Shown here piece after piece: positions 33,447-45,142 of a stretch of 64,000 nucleotides of DNA (position 1 is the stretch's first letter; the number at the start of each line of letters is the position of its first letter). A program made the position numbers and the translations under genes. The stretch is from Ampelocalamus luodianensis (taxonomy: Eukaryota > Streptophyta > Magnoliopsida > Poales > Poaceae). The stretch is from assembly GCA_036346255.1 (NCBI GenBank), contig CM070640.1:36947238-37011237 (forward strand), read 5' to 3'. The notes beneath the pieces were generated by a model that did no database searches, was not told the origin of the DNA, and saw nothing but the letters and a program-made list of their open reading frames with translations.

Positions 33447-35046
33447 TAGATACAGCACGACTGCCACCACCTAAATGGGTCGTGCTGGCCTGGCATGACG
33501 CACCATGCCTTGTTTGGGTCGCGACCTTAGCCCAGTGGGCCGACCCAGCATGGCCCAAACACGACACGACCTGTCTAGGCACAGCATGTTTAGGCATGGT
33601 TAGGTAACGGTCTGTAACATCCCAAAATTTGGAGTGTTTTTGAAGCATTTAAAAATAAAAGTAACTATTTGAATTTTCTTGGTTAAGTTTAAGCTTAATT
33701 TTAATTTTTAGAAACTAAAATGATTTAATGTGAATAATCTAAACTTCAATTAAATTCAAAACTATTTTATTTGGGTTCTGTGAGTTCTAGAGAATTTTTT
33801 GGAACTTTCTAGGAATTTTTGCAGTTTATTTGTATTTTTTTTAGCTCAGTTTTATTTAATCAAATTTTTGAAATTCAGAAATCTTCTTTTTATGGATTTT
33901 TCCTTTTGGGCCGAATTTCTTTTCTTCCCGGGCTTTTTCCCTTTTTCCTCCGACCCTCTTCTTTCGCCGTCGGCCTAGGTCGTTACTTTTTCTCCCGCGG
34001 GCCAATCCCAGTTTGCCTCCTGCTTCTCTCTGTCTCTCTGCCGAGCGGGCCCGCCTATCAATGCATCCTTCTTCCTCCGATCTCCTTGCACCATGTCTGA
34101 ACCGGACACGACTACCACTGTCCCAGTTCTGGTTTCTTCCTCTTCGGTTCCTTTATAAACGCGTCACCCGTACCAAAAGTTGCGCCCCGTCTTCCTTGTC
34201 CAAAGCCCTAAGTCGACACCCCGATTCCGTCGCTGCCTTCATCGGAATTAGCTTTTGTCGCCGTCGGCCGCCGAAGCTCTTTGTTGCAAGTTTTGAGACT
34301 GTTGCAGCTCCTCCTTTCACACCGTCACCGCCGTTGGACTCGCTTCATCGTGGTCTACCCGGTGCTCTCTTCCTCTTCGCCCGTGAGTCCCCAAGTTGTC
34401 GTCGCCCTCGTTGTCTCCAAGTCCGGTCGTTGCCTCCGTATCCGATCTAGTAGCCAGTGAGTCCCCGTGTTTTCCCATGCACATCACGTCATGTTCCTGT
34501 TTATCCTCTTCCAATCCCCCCTTGTTGTCTCTCTGTCGCCGTGGTGCCTCTTCACCATCGTCCTTCTTCTCCGTCGTCGATCATCGTTGTGCCGCCATCC
34601 CTGTCCTTCTCCAGTCATCCCGAGCCTCCCTTCGTGTTTCCCTCGTTGTCGCCAACCCCGTGCTCACCTCCATTGCCACTGGGCGCATTTGCTTCGCCAT
34701 CTCCGTCGCGCACCCGAGCAGCTGTTCTGCCGCTATCGCCATTCTTGCTGCATCACCGATGCCCTTGCCGCACCACCGCCACCCAAAGAACCCCTGTGCC
34801 GCCAGCGTCCCGTTTTTGCCCTTACCACCCATCCTTTCACAGCCGCTCACTATCGCAGCTATGCGCAAGCCACCACCTGAGCTACTCCTCTATTTATCTC
34901 TCTCTTCCACCTAGCTGGCCATATCAGTGCCCCGTCAACCCTGCTACTTGCATGTCGTCCCCGTGGTAGCATGCGTTGCATGCTCCAAACCCTAACACAA
35001 TGACATGATGGTTAAGAACCTTGTACCCTATAAGAGCACATTTTTT
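33447..35046 (+). repeat. Direct duplication, copy 2
   Basis: Second copy of the block above, diverged by many substitutions and small indels. It contains TGTAACATCCC at 33613, a TATA-like CTTTATAAACG near 34152 and ends in GAGCACATTTTTT, after which unique hAT sequence follows. Confidence 0.85.
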
Positions 35047-35049
35047 GTT

Positions 35050-35990
35050 TTTATTCACGTACACTATCATAGCCATAGCGATAATACACTATTGAATGAT
35101 TTGCATTGGTTTGTTGCTGAAAAGTTACTATCGTTTTAGAATTTTTTTATGATTCCACTGTTGCTTTATCCGTAGTGTATTACCCAACATCTCCTTTAAT
35201 TGTGCATCATATTCTTGAAATTGCTAGTCACTTGAAGGCGCATGAAAATAAAATAGTGTTATGAGAGGCTATCACTGCTATGAAAACTAAATATTTGAAA
35301 TATTGGAAAGATACCCCGTATGTGTATGTGTATGCATTTGCATTTATTTTAGACCTCAGAGCTAAACTTCGAGGATTCGCTAATGTTCTCCAACTTCTGA
35401 GTATTGTTACATGCATAGATTGTTCTAACTATTTTTCAGATGTTCGTACTAAATTGTCTGATATTTATCAAAAGTAAGAACTAAAGTTTTACGAAGTTCG
35501 CTTGCAACGATCTCAAGTACTAACCACCACAGGTAAGAAGACAACTACGTGGGGCAAAATATGGGGTGCAGATTCTTCCTCTAGAGGTTCAGGTTCTATA
35601 ACGTCAAGCTTTAAAGTAAGACACAACACCCACCATAGTAGTGGAGAACTATTCGCCTATCTTGACATAGATGTCGTGGATTACCATGAAGAGCACTTCA
35701 ATATTTTGCAATGGTTGCACGAGCATAAGATAACATATTCAGTACTATCCATATTATCACGGGATGTGTTAATTGTTCCTGTCTCAACGGTTTCTTCTGA
35801 GACTGCTTTCAGTCTTACTTGAAGAATATTAGAAGAGAGAACAAGTCTCATGAGTGAGATAGCGGAAATACTTGTAAGTGTGAAAGACTAGGAACAAGCT
35901 AATGCTCGAGATCAACACTATGTAGAAAATATAGAGTTAGCGGATGTGTTCAACAATCTTTACCTAGACAACGCCACTAAGAACATCAAT
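35050..35990 (+). pseudogene. hAT transposase remnant
   Basis: Fragments on + read KYWKDTPYVYVYAFAFILDL (35280-35340; the xYW-----Y--A-vLDPR-type segment) and FNILQWLHEHK then SRDVLIVPVSTVSSETAFSL (35697-35820), which is the hAT C-terminal dimerisation domain, followed after a stop by the RILEERTSLMSE-like continuation. Stops and frameshifts separate the parts and the N-terminal BED zinc finger is not seen. It is inactive. Confidence 0.8.
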
Positions 35991-36320
35991 GTATGCATAG
36001 CTATACGATGTACTCTATTTTCTTTGCTAAGATTTTCTCATGTTGAGTTTTTACGTGGCAAAGTTTTTAACGAGACAGCCATCTAAACATTAATAAAACT
36101 CATTATTACATTTTCAATATATTTATCACTTTTTATGGGTATAGAACCAATTTTTTGTTAAAAAAAATAATTTGTATTTTTGAATTCTATACATTTTTCT
36201 AGAATTATTGCATTTTTCTAAATTTTCGAGCCTAGATGGGATAAATGGGCCTACCTTGGGCTATCGGGCTAAATGTGCTTGGGCCGGCACAACCTGTGAG
36301 CTCGACGTGCCGTGCCTAGT

Positions 36321-39300
36321 GTAACATCCAAAATTTTGAGTTCTTTTGAAGCCTTTCAAAATAAAAATAACATTTGAATTTTCTTGAGTTAATTTAAAGC
36401 ATAATTTGAATTTACAAAAATTAAAACCATTTAATATGAATAATCTAAACATGAATTTAATTCAAAAACTATTTATTTGAGTTCCTCTTATTCCATAGTA
36501 TTTTTTGGAATTTTCTTGGAATTTTTGGAGTTTGTTTGCTATTTCTTTGAGCTCGATTTGATTTAATCCTATTTCTAAAATTCCTACAATTTATTTTTTG
36601 GAAAATCTTGTGGGCTAAATTCTTCCGTCCTATTTCTTTTTTGCGCTCGCCTAGCCCAGTTCCACCCTCTAGCCAAATCTCGCCCGTGCATAGCCTAGCT
36701 CCGCAGCACGCTCCGTGTCGCCACGCGTTGCACCCGCGTCCCGCTTCTCGCCTGAGCCGCTGACGTGTGGGTCCTTCCTGTCAGTGCCATCGTGCCTGTC
36801 TCCATCTCTGACACGGCCTTGGTGCCCGTGTTCTTTCCAAACGCCGCCCCACCACCTTTAAAAGCTCGCCACGCCCTCGGTTTCTTAATCCCTTGTCGCA
36901 CCGAACCTTGAAGCCCTAGGCGCCACCTCAGAAGACACCTCGAAGCCAACGGGAGTGAATCTTCAAGTCGTTGAGTCCACAGTCGCCTTCGTCGTCAATT
37001 TGCATCGCCGTCAGTGAGCGTCGTGCATCGCCGCGACACCGTTGTCTTCGCGTCGCTCAGATCTACGTCGCCCTCTCCTTGGTGTCGTCGTTTTGTCGTT
37101 GGAGCTCTGTTGCCACCGAAGACCGAAGTTCTCCACCGCTCAACCCTTGTCGCCGATCGTCTCTGTCCTCTAGTCTCGGCGCAAGTCCTAGTGAGTTTGC
37201 CATCGTCTCCTCTACTCAACCCACTGCTCCGCTGTTGCCGTCGTGCTGCAGTTCGTTGTCGACCCTTGGTCCTAGAGCCATCGTCGCCATCGAGCTAACG
37301 TTGCATGCCATCTCAACGTCAAGTTAGTAGCCACCTCAGCCCTAGCCGCTGCATGTTCGCCGCGTGGCAAGCCACGCGGATGCTTGTGTCATCCCGAGCC
37401 AAACCCTAGCCGTGGACTTGGTTCATTGTGAACCGAGTCAATGCCAAGCCGGTCCCACCTATCGGTTCCTATTCTGTGAACCCAGCTCACCGTAGATCGC
37501 AAGCCGTTTCTGTGGACTTGTTCTATAGACCATGACCCCACTTGTTAGTGACTCAATTCCTTTTGCTTTAGAAATTTAATTTCAGTTGAAATTATTTTTC
37601 TCTTGCTGATGTCATACCGACGCAGTAATCTAGAATTTCCTTCAGAAAGAAAATTCCAAAATTGTTTTCTCTCTCTTTTTCTTAGATTTAAATCTTCCGA
37701 GAGCCCGTTCTCCTTCGTCCGAACTGCGATTCAGCCTATTCAAGTTCCTAAATTCATCTAGAATCGAGCTCTTTCTCCAAGTGCTTGTTTTGTTAGTTTT
37801 GGATTTTATTTTAATTTCTTTTGTATTTATTTGTGTTTCGTTTGTTTTCTCTCTCTCATTTAGATAACGATTTCCAAGGAGTAGGAGCAAGATTAGAGTT
37901 TGAAGAGTGAAGACCAAAGTGTGGTAACTGAGCAAGGCCAATCAACGCCGTAATCCTTTGATCATATTAAACATATGTTTTCAAAATTATATTATTTTGT
38001 ATCAAATTGTATGCTACTTTTATATCAATTATTTTTGGGAGTAGTTAATCACCTAATTGTGTTTGTGCCGCCTTGATTATCTTGAATATCATGTATCCTT
38101 TGTCACCATAGGATTGTCATTACTAGTTGGACATTTTTTTACTACCAACATGGGTTGTTGTAGATATGCTTAATCATGCTTAGTTATACGATGGGCTCAT
38201 GTTCACATGATCAATGATGATAATTTAACTTAATGAGATATGAAATTGTGGTGAGATGCCACTGTTGTGCATCTTATGGTGCGATGCTACTGTTGTACAA
38301 GTTGTGGTGCGATGCCATTGTTATAAAATATGTGTGCCATGACAGGGATTGTCATTGATTTGGTTAAACCAAAGGATTTTATGCTCAAAAGAGTGATCGT
38401 GCAGTAAAGAGGGCGTCGTTTGCAAATTGGGATGATGTAGTCTCACCTAGGTATATGTTAAGGATTTAATCTTGTGCGCCATTAAACTGGGTGATATTGT
38501 ACAACCATATGTCCAGTATGAGATGGACTCGGCTGATTAATTTGCAATGTCTCAACTTCAGTTCTATCATGGTGGTGCGGGTTCCAGAATGGGTGTATAC
38601 TCACATGGCGCAAGAGGGGGGCATGTCTGGTTGTGATGATATTCAGTGTTGAAATCTTAGCAAACAGAATTGGGTTGAGAAGGAGCTTTGTAAAGACCTT
38701 GTGGTAATTACTTAGTCACACACTCACAGGAAGTGTGCCATGGCTAACATTATAAGTTGATTATTTCTTGTGGGTCAAGCTGTACAACCTCCGCATAGTG
38801 TTAAAAACTATTCGACTAGTCGTGTCCCTGGTTATGGACAATGGCTGGGGATTTCACATGAGGTATATAGTTTTTACAAAAATGGTTGGAATATGAGTGA
38901 GATGTTCACTTGGTGAATGCGATGTTCACTTGTTGGTTTGGTTGGGAAGTGAAATGGAGGTTCATCGGTTGTTTCAAAGCAATTGTTTACTTTATTTATT
39001 ATTATCTTTTCAATTATGCTTTACAATCTATATACCGTATTTATTGTTAACACTTGCTTTCTGAAAAAGAAACATATGGCTATTTCTTTGTTCAAGCCTT
39101 GCATGAATATTAATTGCATATTGTTCTCTACGACTTGCTAAATACTTTATGTACTCACGGCTTTAAACATTGTTGCTCAGTTGAAGAAGGTCAAGTTAAT
39201 CAAGAGTTCTATGAGGAGGAGTACTTTAAAGACTTTGTGAACTAGGATGCGCTCCCTACTCGATTGCCTGTGGGCATGTCGAATGGCTACCACAAGTTAT

Positions 39301-39491
39301 CTTTTTTCACTGCAAGAGTTTCATTTGTTTCTTATGCCCTACGTGGCAAATTAAGTAAATATTGACCATAAGGTCCAGTTGTTACTATTTTTTTGCTACC
39401 TTCTTAGTTAATTCGTTGAATGGATGGTATTTCATCTATGTTGTCACTGTGTGAGCCAGCTGCTGATCATGGGACTAGTTCAGAATACACA
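36321..39491 (+). repeat. Long LTR of the TGTAACATCC gypsy-like family
   Basis: Starts TGTAACATCCAAAATTTTGAG and probably ends ...GACTAGTTCAGAATACACA (39491), about 3.2 kb. A TATA-like CCTTTAAAAGCTCG is near 36855, followed by a GC-rich transcribed-type segment. No gag-pol sequence or primer-binding site follows and no matching TSD is seen, so it is a solo or truncated LTR. Its 5' edge cuts the hAT right end. Confidence 0.6.
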
Positions 39492-40500
39492 TAGGGTTTC
39501 GGATGTGGTAATCTGGGTCCCGACACTTGGGCCTGCATCCCCCGTGCTTAGGTCAGAGAAGCATTACTGGGAGCTTGACCCTCACTACGTCCCACTCCTT
39601 CGAGACACGGGCTTGTTGCCCTTTGCAAGGACACTCCATGTCGCCGCACCCTGGATGGGAGTCTCATGTCGACACTTATTGATAGATGAATACCTGAGAG
39701 GCACACCTTCCATTTTCGATGGGGGAGATGACGGTCACTCTCCAGGATGTCTCATTCTTGACCGTTTTGCCGATCACGGGAGATGCACTTGTTCCACCCC
39801 ATCCGCTGGTAGATTGGAAGGCCCGCTTGGTACATCGGTTTGGTCCAGATGTCCCAGACAGGGCTCATGGTGTTCCTCAGACATGGCTTAGGCATTTCAG
39901 TCGATGCCTTGAGAATGCATCGGATGAGGTTCTTAGAACACACCTCGTCGCATACCTTTTTGCATCTTTTCGGTTGGGCCTTGTTTTCCATCACACAGGG
40001 TGATTGGGTGTACCCTAGCTTCGTCCACATCGCTGAGTCTTTGATTGATGCCAAGCCTGGGGAGATGCCCCATTACAGCTTCAGATTAGTTGTCCTTTCC
40101 TCCACGTACAGGGGGTTGTGTGACACTTCACAACGTGGCACCGGTGTGAAACTGGTCCTTGCTGTCTGCTATGTTCTATTGTAGTTGCGAAGTTGGGAGA
40201 CCTTCCCTGTTGGGCAGCCCACCTTTGGGATTGCAGTGCACCCGTACGTCGAGCTCCACGACGTGATAGATGAGCCCACTATGGGCACTTGGTGGACTGC
40301 TGCCATGTTATGCCGGGCCAAAGACAGACCGGCAAGGTACTACCTCGTGTTCCACAACGAGTTCGAAACATTGAACGATGACAACATCATATAGTCTCCA
40401 TGGAACCCATAGTTCGTGAATACGATAACGCTGCACGAACTGTCCGTGCAATGTACACAGGATGTCGGGTTCTAGGCGACGACCTGCCACCTTGTTTTTT

Positions 40501-41974
40501 GGATTAATTCTTTATTTGCCATTGGAAGTTGGCTTCATCCCTAAAACGCCATCGTGTAATTGCTCTTCCCTTCATTACCATCGATTCTCAACTTTTGTCC
40601 CTTTTTTGCCTCTCCCGTTAGTGTCGTTACATCCAGCCGTAAAATGTCAAAATGTCCAACTTACCCTTCTTCTTCGTTCCCACCTTCCTTCTCACTCACT
40701 CTTTTTTTTCCTCTTTCTTCGTGCCCCGACATCCCCCTACTCCCGCGCACGCCGCCCCTCTGGTCCCGCTGCGTTGCCCCTCTATGCCATTCCACTCCCA
40801 CCCGCACCGCCCCTCTGCTCCCCTCTGCACGCCGCCCGCCCCTCCGCACCACCTCCTACACCATCCGCACCGTCCATGCCGCCTCTGACCTCACTTTCAT
40901 CCCAACAACCACCGCCACCTTCGGCATCTACCCCCAACCACCTGCGTCACCTTGGCTTGAGCTGGGGATGTAAAGCAGTGCGACGAGAGAGACGGCACAG
41001 CACCGGCGGGCGGGCAACAGGGAGCATGGAGGTGACCCATTGTGGTTTTCATCCACCAGAGCACCACGTCGCTGTCTTCTTCCCCGATTTCGACCGAAAG
41101 GCCCTACTGCCACCGTAATTTCTCCCCGGTAAGCTCCCTCCTGATTCCTCTCACCCGAAGCATTCCCTCACCATCCTAAATCTTTCCCTACCACTAAATC
41201 GGGCCATCTTCCCCCAGGTTACCTCCTCCCCATTTACCTTGCCGCGCCACCCGTGGCTCACGGTGCCGGCCCACCTTGGCTCCTCCCCGCCGCTATCAAC
41301 CACCCCGATGAGTTCCCCTCACCTCCCTCTTGCCCGTGCGCACCCCCGTTTTGCTCCCCTCACTTTCCAACACCGTCGTCCTATTTCTTCCCCAATCCAC
41401 TGACGTAAACCGCCACCCAACCGCCACCAACCACCTAAAGCCCCGACACCACCACCTATCAGATCACCTTCCTTGCCTAGTTCCATTTTCCCCATCCACG
41501 ACCACCGCCGTGGCCTTCCCCGCCGGCGTCGAGCCCCACTGTAGCTACCGCCCCTGCTCCCCTATTTTCTCTACTTCCCCTCCCTCCCTCTCTCTCACTC
41601 TCTCTCTCTGTGTCTGGTCTCCTTGTATATGACATGTGGGCCCACCTAATAAAGTGACTAATCTATAATAATTAGTAGGTTAATTAGTAAGATAGTTTCG
41701 ATTGGCAATTTGCATTATCAGTGGTGTTAATTAGTAGACAAATAAAGTAATTAGAGGTTAGTTAGATGTAATCAGTGAGCTATTAACATTTAAAATGCAA
41801 AGGGCAAATATGTCATTTCGCACACAATTTGACAGTTGTCAACACATGGTTGACCGACGAGAATGGCAAAAACAGGATGAAAGTTGAGATTCGAGGGCAA
41901 TAAAGGGAGGAGCAGTTTTGCGATGGCATTTTAGGGACCCGACTAACTTCTAGTGGCAAATAAGGAATTAACCT
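40501..41974. mobile_element. MULE inserted in the PMD pseudogene
   Basis: Terminal inverted repeats GGATTAATTCTTTATTTGCC (left) and, read in reverse at the right, AGGTTAATTCCTTATTTGCC; similarity continues for about 35 bp. A perfect 9-bp TSD TTGTTTTTT lies at 40492-40500 and 41975-41983. The interior is C-rich with no recognisable domain and no transposase. Removing it rejoins the mobile-domain reading frame region, so it post-dates that gene. Confidence 0.88.
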
Positions 41975-42724
41975 TTGTTTTTTCCCATATGATGGACCTT
42001 ACGTGCTGCAGCGCGTAATACGACAGTTCGATCTTTACCAGGTTGTGCCCCCTCCTGACGGGAGGATGCTCGAGTGAGCTGTCAACTTGTGAGTGCAACT
42101 CCATCCGAGTAATGCTTATTGTAGGCACCTACATCCGTTCTTCTCACATAAATCCTTCTCGAATGCAGGCAATCAAGGCTGGGCCGATATTATGAGAACT
42201 AGCAGACAATCCAGCATCAATGGACTATGACTTGGGTGGACATGATGCACATTGAGGTTCTACAGGAGTAGCGGCTGTATGACATTCGGACTTTCCATGA
42301 TTACATCGAGTGGTACGTACCACGATTGCGCACCACTCTCCCGTCCTCCGCCAAAGCATCCGGAGCAGGTTACGCACCAGGAGAGGCTTCAGCACTCTTT
42401 CGATCAACATGGTGCTTCGCGGCGTGATAACACTGTAAAACACTCGCAACCTATGATAGCTTCAAGGATGATATTTTTACTGTTTGTTACTGAACAACTC
42501 TTGTCTGTCACTTCAGTTCGACTGCGTCCAGTGGATCTCATGTGCATCCAGGTCTGCCATCCGTGGGAGCGATCACACTGTTAGGGGCCTTCTCGGGACT
42601 CTCAAGTCCATCTACTAGGAATCCAAGCATATCATCATGAACATGAGCTGCGTTTGGTCAAGAGACAACATGATTCAGGATGCACACCGAGTGGACTGAC
42701 CATGCTCACCTCCTAGGTCAACAT

Positions 42725-43040
42725 GACCTAGTGAGATCGACGATCGTCCTAGCGCTCCCCACCGGTCATGCACACTGCAGACCGAGGGGATAATTTATGT
42801 TCAATTTACATCCTAATTATTTATTATGCCTTAGGTGTGCTAACATCATGCCATCTTCCAGTCGCACGTCTGTCGGGATACATCACTGCTGCGATCAGTG
42901 TCTGCATGGCCTAGTTAGATTGGCGACCGTCCTAGTGCTCCCTATAGGTCATCTGCGGTGCAGATCGAGGAGGTAAGTTATGTTCAGCTTAGGTCCTGAT
43001 TATTGATTTTGCCTTATTTTGTGCTAACATCATTATATCT
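42725..43040 (+). repeat. Diverged direct repeat, about 185-bp offset
   Basis: GATCGACGATCGTCCTAGCG-like sequence at about 42735 recurs as GATTGGCGACCGTCCTAGTG at about 42918, each followed by a GCAGA(C/T)CGAGG, TTATGTTCA and TGCTAACATCAT series. Probably a duplicated exon-intron segment of the PMD pseudogene. Confidence 0.65.
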
Positions 43041-43679
43041 TGTAGCCTTCAGTTGGACGTGGTGGTGACGACAAATCAATTGATGAGGATGCGATCATCC
43101 TAGCTAGTGCCAACGAGGACTATACGGTGCCAGGATTAGAAGCATACCACCCAAGGTCCCCCTAGTGTACACTCAGCCATAACGTGATCAATATGGAGTA
43201 CCGAACCAATACCAGAGCTCCCCCACACCCGGGATCGCTAGTACATCGTACGATCAAGGCTAGAGCTCCTCCGCACCGAGGGTCATTCATACATTGTACC
43301 TGGGGGGTGTGGCTCCGGGGGCGGATTCATGCAGTCGTTCATTATAGATATGATGGCAGGTGGTAGCTAGTTTGGCATGACTCAGCTGGACAACATTGAT
43401 GTTGGACAGATTCAGCTTTGCTAGAGTCAGCTTGCTGAAGTACCTCAACCCACTCGACGGTCTCCCTATGTTCTTCAAACAGAGATGCACGTCCGGACTG
43501 GTTCACGTATCCCACGGGACATGCTCAACGCAAGACCAAAACACGCATGCAGATACAGCAAGCAGAAAGTGGCTCAAACGAGTGAGCTATATCGTAGCTC
43601 ATGTGTAATTATATTATATACATTATGTGCGTATGTATCCGGGATGTTGTGCCACTACTACAAAAAGGCTAATACTGGA

Positions 43680-44010
43680 CGTCTCATCACAGACGGTTGA
43701 CCAAAATCATCTGTATTACATGTAATCATAGACGGTTTTGGTTTAGAGACGTCTGTGTTACTAGCTGTGCTAAAAACCGTCTGTGAAGAGGTAATATCAT
43801 AGACGGTTCATATTGAAAACCATCTGTGAAGTATCACAGACGGTTCTAAACACGAACCGTTTGTGATAATTGTAGACTTCACAAACAGTTCATATTAAAA
43901 AATGTATGTGAAGTATCATAGAATCACAGACGGTTCTGAACACGAACCGTCTGTGATAATTGTAGACTTCACAGACGGTTCATATTAGAAACCGTCTGTG
44001 ATAATATCGC
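43680..44010. repeat. Left subterminal repeat array of the CACTA element
   Basis: Repeated ATCACAGACGGTT words pair with AACCGTCTGTGAT so that each unit is itself a short hairpin. Such motifs are transposase-binding sites in the En/Spm family (known for the family; inferred here). Confidence 0.85.
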
Positions 44011-44197
44011 TTCACTCGATGAGTTGTTCGTCGCCCAATGAGTTTCTTCGTCGCTTCAATGCCGCTTCGGCTCCCCGATGCGTCTTTTCGTCTCACGCGC
44101 CGAATTTATTCCTTATTTTATAAAAAGAATCATCCACCATTGAAGATAATCATCATCCCCACATATAACTCTATATACTTCTAAAGCAGAAATATAT

Positions 44198-44731
44198 ATG
44201 GCTCCCTCTTCTGTTTCCTTGTCGTCGGCATTGATGGTCTACCTGGCCATACTATACGAGCACCTCTCCGGCCGTACATTGGCGGATGCGGCGGAAGGAC
44301 ACTGTTCCAACAGTGTCCTCCCTCCTCTATCCGAGGATTTGCCAGAGCAGGTGGTGGCCACCTTCCACCGTCTTGACATCCTCCTCCGCCGTGTCTTCTG
44401 AGTGATCTCTCACTTCTGGCGAGTTTACCGTGTCATCGACGTGGTCCTCCACAACGACGTTGCACGTCTCTAGGAGGCTCACCGTCACTTGGACTGCTTA
44501 ATCGAGGCGGCAGGCGACCGAGTCGACCATGCTGAGACCCCTCAAGCAAAGGAAGAGCGCCTATGGGCTCAATTCTTCTTGATTCAACAATTCAAGGGTC
44601 TTTGGGAGACACTCGAACGAGCGCGTCAGCGGGTGGACGCATTTCAGGCTGATGGTCACAAACCGTCCGATGCCGACGCCGTCGCCTACAAAGTTTTGAA
44701 GATGGAGATAGCAGCCTACCTCTGCCACTAG
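44198..44731 (+). pseudogene. Cargo gene 1 of the CACTA element, broken
   Basis: One frame runs from ATG 44198 (MAPSSVSLSSALMVYLAILY) to a TAG at 44729-44731, about 177 codons, interrupted by in-frame TGA at 44399-44401 and TAG at 44471-44473. The second half (DCLIEAAGDRVDHAETPQAK ... AYKVLKMEIAAYLCH) is predicted helical and charged. I do not recognise the family. Its 5' leader and 3' flank closely match those of cargo gene 2, so both sit in copies of one cassette. The two stops could instead mark unannotated introns, but no convincing splice sites surround both. Confidence 0.5.
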
Positions 44732-44740
44732 AAAAACTTT

Positions 44741-44868
44741 GTTTATTTAGGTTTCTACTTTTTTAATCTTTGTAAGAAGCGACTGGCCACGCTGTTTGGC
44801 CATATATATGTAAATTTCAAAAATAAAAAAATCTAGTTTGGAGGTGATCGAATTACTATATTATATGT
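44741..44868 (+). repeat. Cassette 3' flank, copy 1
   Basis: TTTATTTAGGTTTCTAC ... GCTGTTTGGCCATATATA ... TCTAGTTTGGAGGTGATC is repeated at 46077-46205 after the second cargo gene. Confidence 0.85.
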
Positions 44869-45142
44869 TGAACTATATATATCACAGACTAAACGCCTGA
44901 TCACAGACGGTTCATCTAAACCGTCTGTATTAAAAACAATCACAGATGGTTTTTGTGTAGCGACCATCTGTGTTACTTTCTGCGCTTAAAACCATCTTTG
45001 AAGAGGTAATATCACAGACGGTTCATTATAAAAACTGTCTATGAAGTATCGCGCCAACGGGCGATGCGTCTCTTCGTCTTGCGCGCCGACGTTACGTACC
45101 ATGTGTCTCTTCGACATTTTATAAGAATGATCATCGTTTGCC

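Larger units (their letters stand above)
31780..36320 (+). mobile_element. hAT element relic, interrupted and internally duplicated
   Basis: The left end TAGAGGTGGCCAAATGGG (31780) with GC-rich subterminal words (GGGTCGTGCTGGCC, CCCAGTGGGCCGACCCAGCA) is typical of grass hAT elements. A hAT transposase remnant lies at 35050-35990, and 36220-36320 carries the right subterminal type of sequence (GGCCTACCTTGGGC, GGGCCGGCACAACC, CGACGTGCCGTGCC). The true right end is lost where the LTR at 36321 begins. Two copies of a 1.6-kb block that includes an LTR fragment are inserted between the left end and the transposase. Confidence 0.65.
39500..43600 (+). pseudogene. Plant mobile domain (PMD, aminotransferase-like) pseudogene
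   Basis: Frames on + read ELDPHYVPLLRDTGLLPFAR (39570-39630), GEMTVTLQDVSFLTVLPITG (39722-39781), LRTHLVAYLFASFRLGLVF (about 39930-39990), GDWVYPSFVHIAESL and STYRGLCD (to about 40120), then after the MULE insertion GPYVLQRVIRQFDLYQVVPP (about 41995-42055). Together they follow the order of the plant mobile domain found in TE-derived plant genes. Frameshifts (near 39720 and 40000), stops and a 1474-bp insertion disable it. Downstream, 42720-42850 and 42910-43035 are diverged direct repeats. No neighbouring transposase was recognised. Confidence 0.75.

Noticed and set aside
36321..39491. Complete LTR retrotransposon starting at 36321
   Set aside because: No primer-binding site, gag-pol or second LTR follows, and the 5-bp flanks (CCTAG, TAGGG) do not match.
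40462..41118. 218-aa Pro/Ser-rich frame on +
   Set aside because: It starts in the mobile-domain pseudogene and runs across a MULE TIR; low-complexity C-rich DNA explains it.
43680..44010. Regular short repeats with spacers that could suggest a CRISPR-like array
   Set aside because: They are CACTA subterminal palindromes in a plant genome, mirrored at the other end with CACTA TIRs and a TSD.
44198..44731. Cargo gene 1 as a functional CDS
   Set aside because: Two in-frame stops and no splice sites that remove both.
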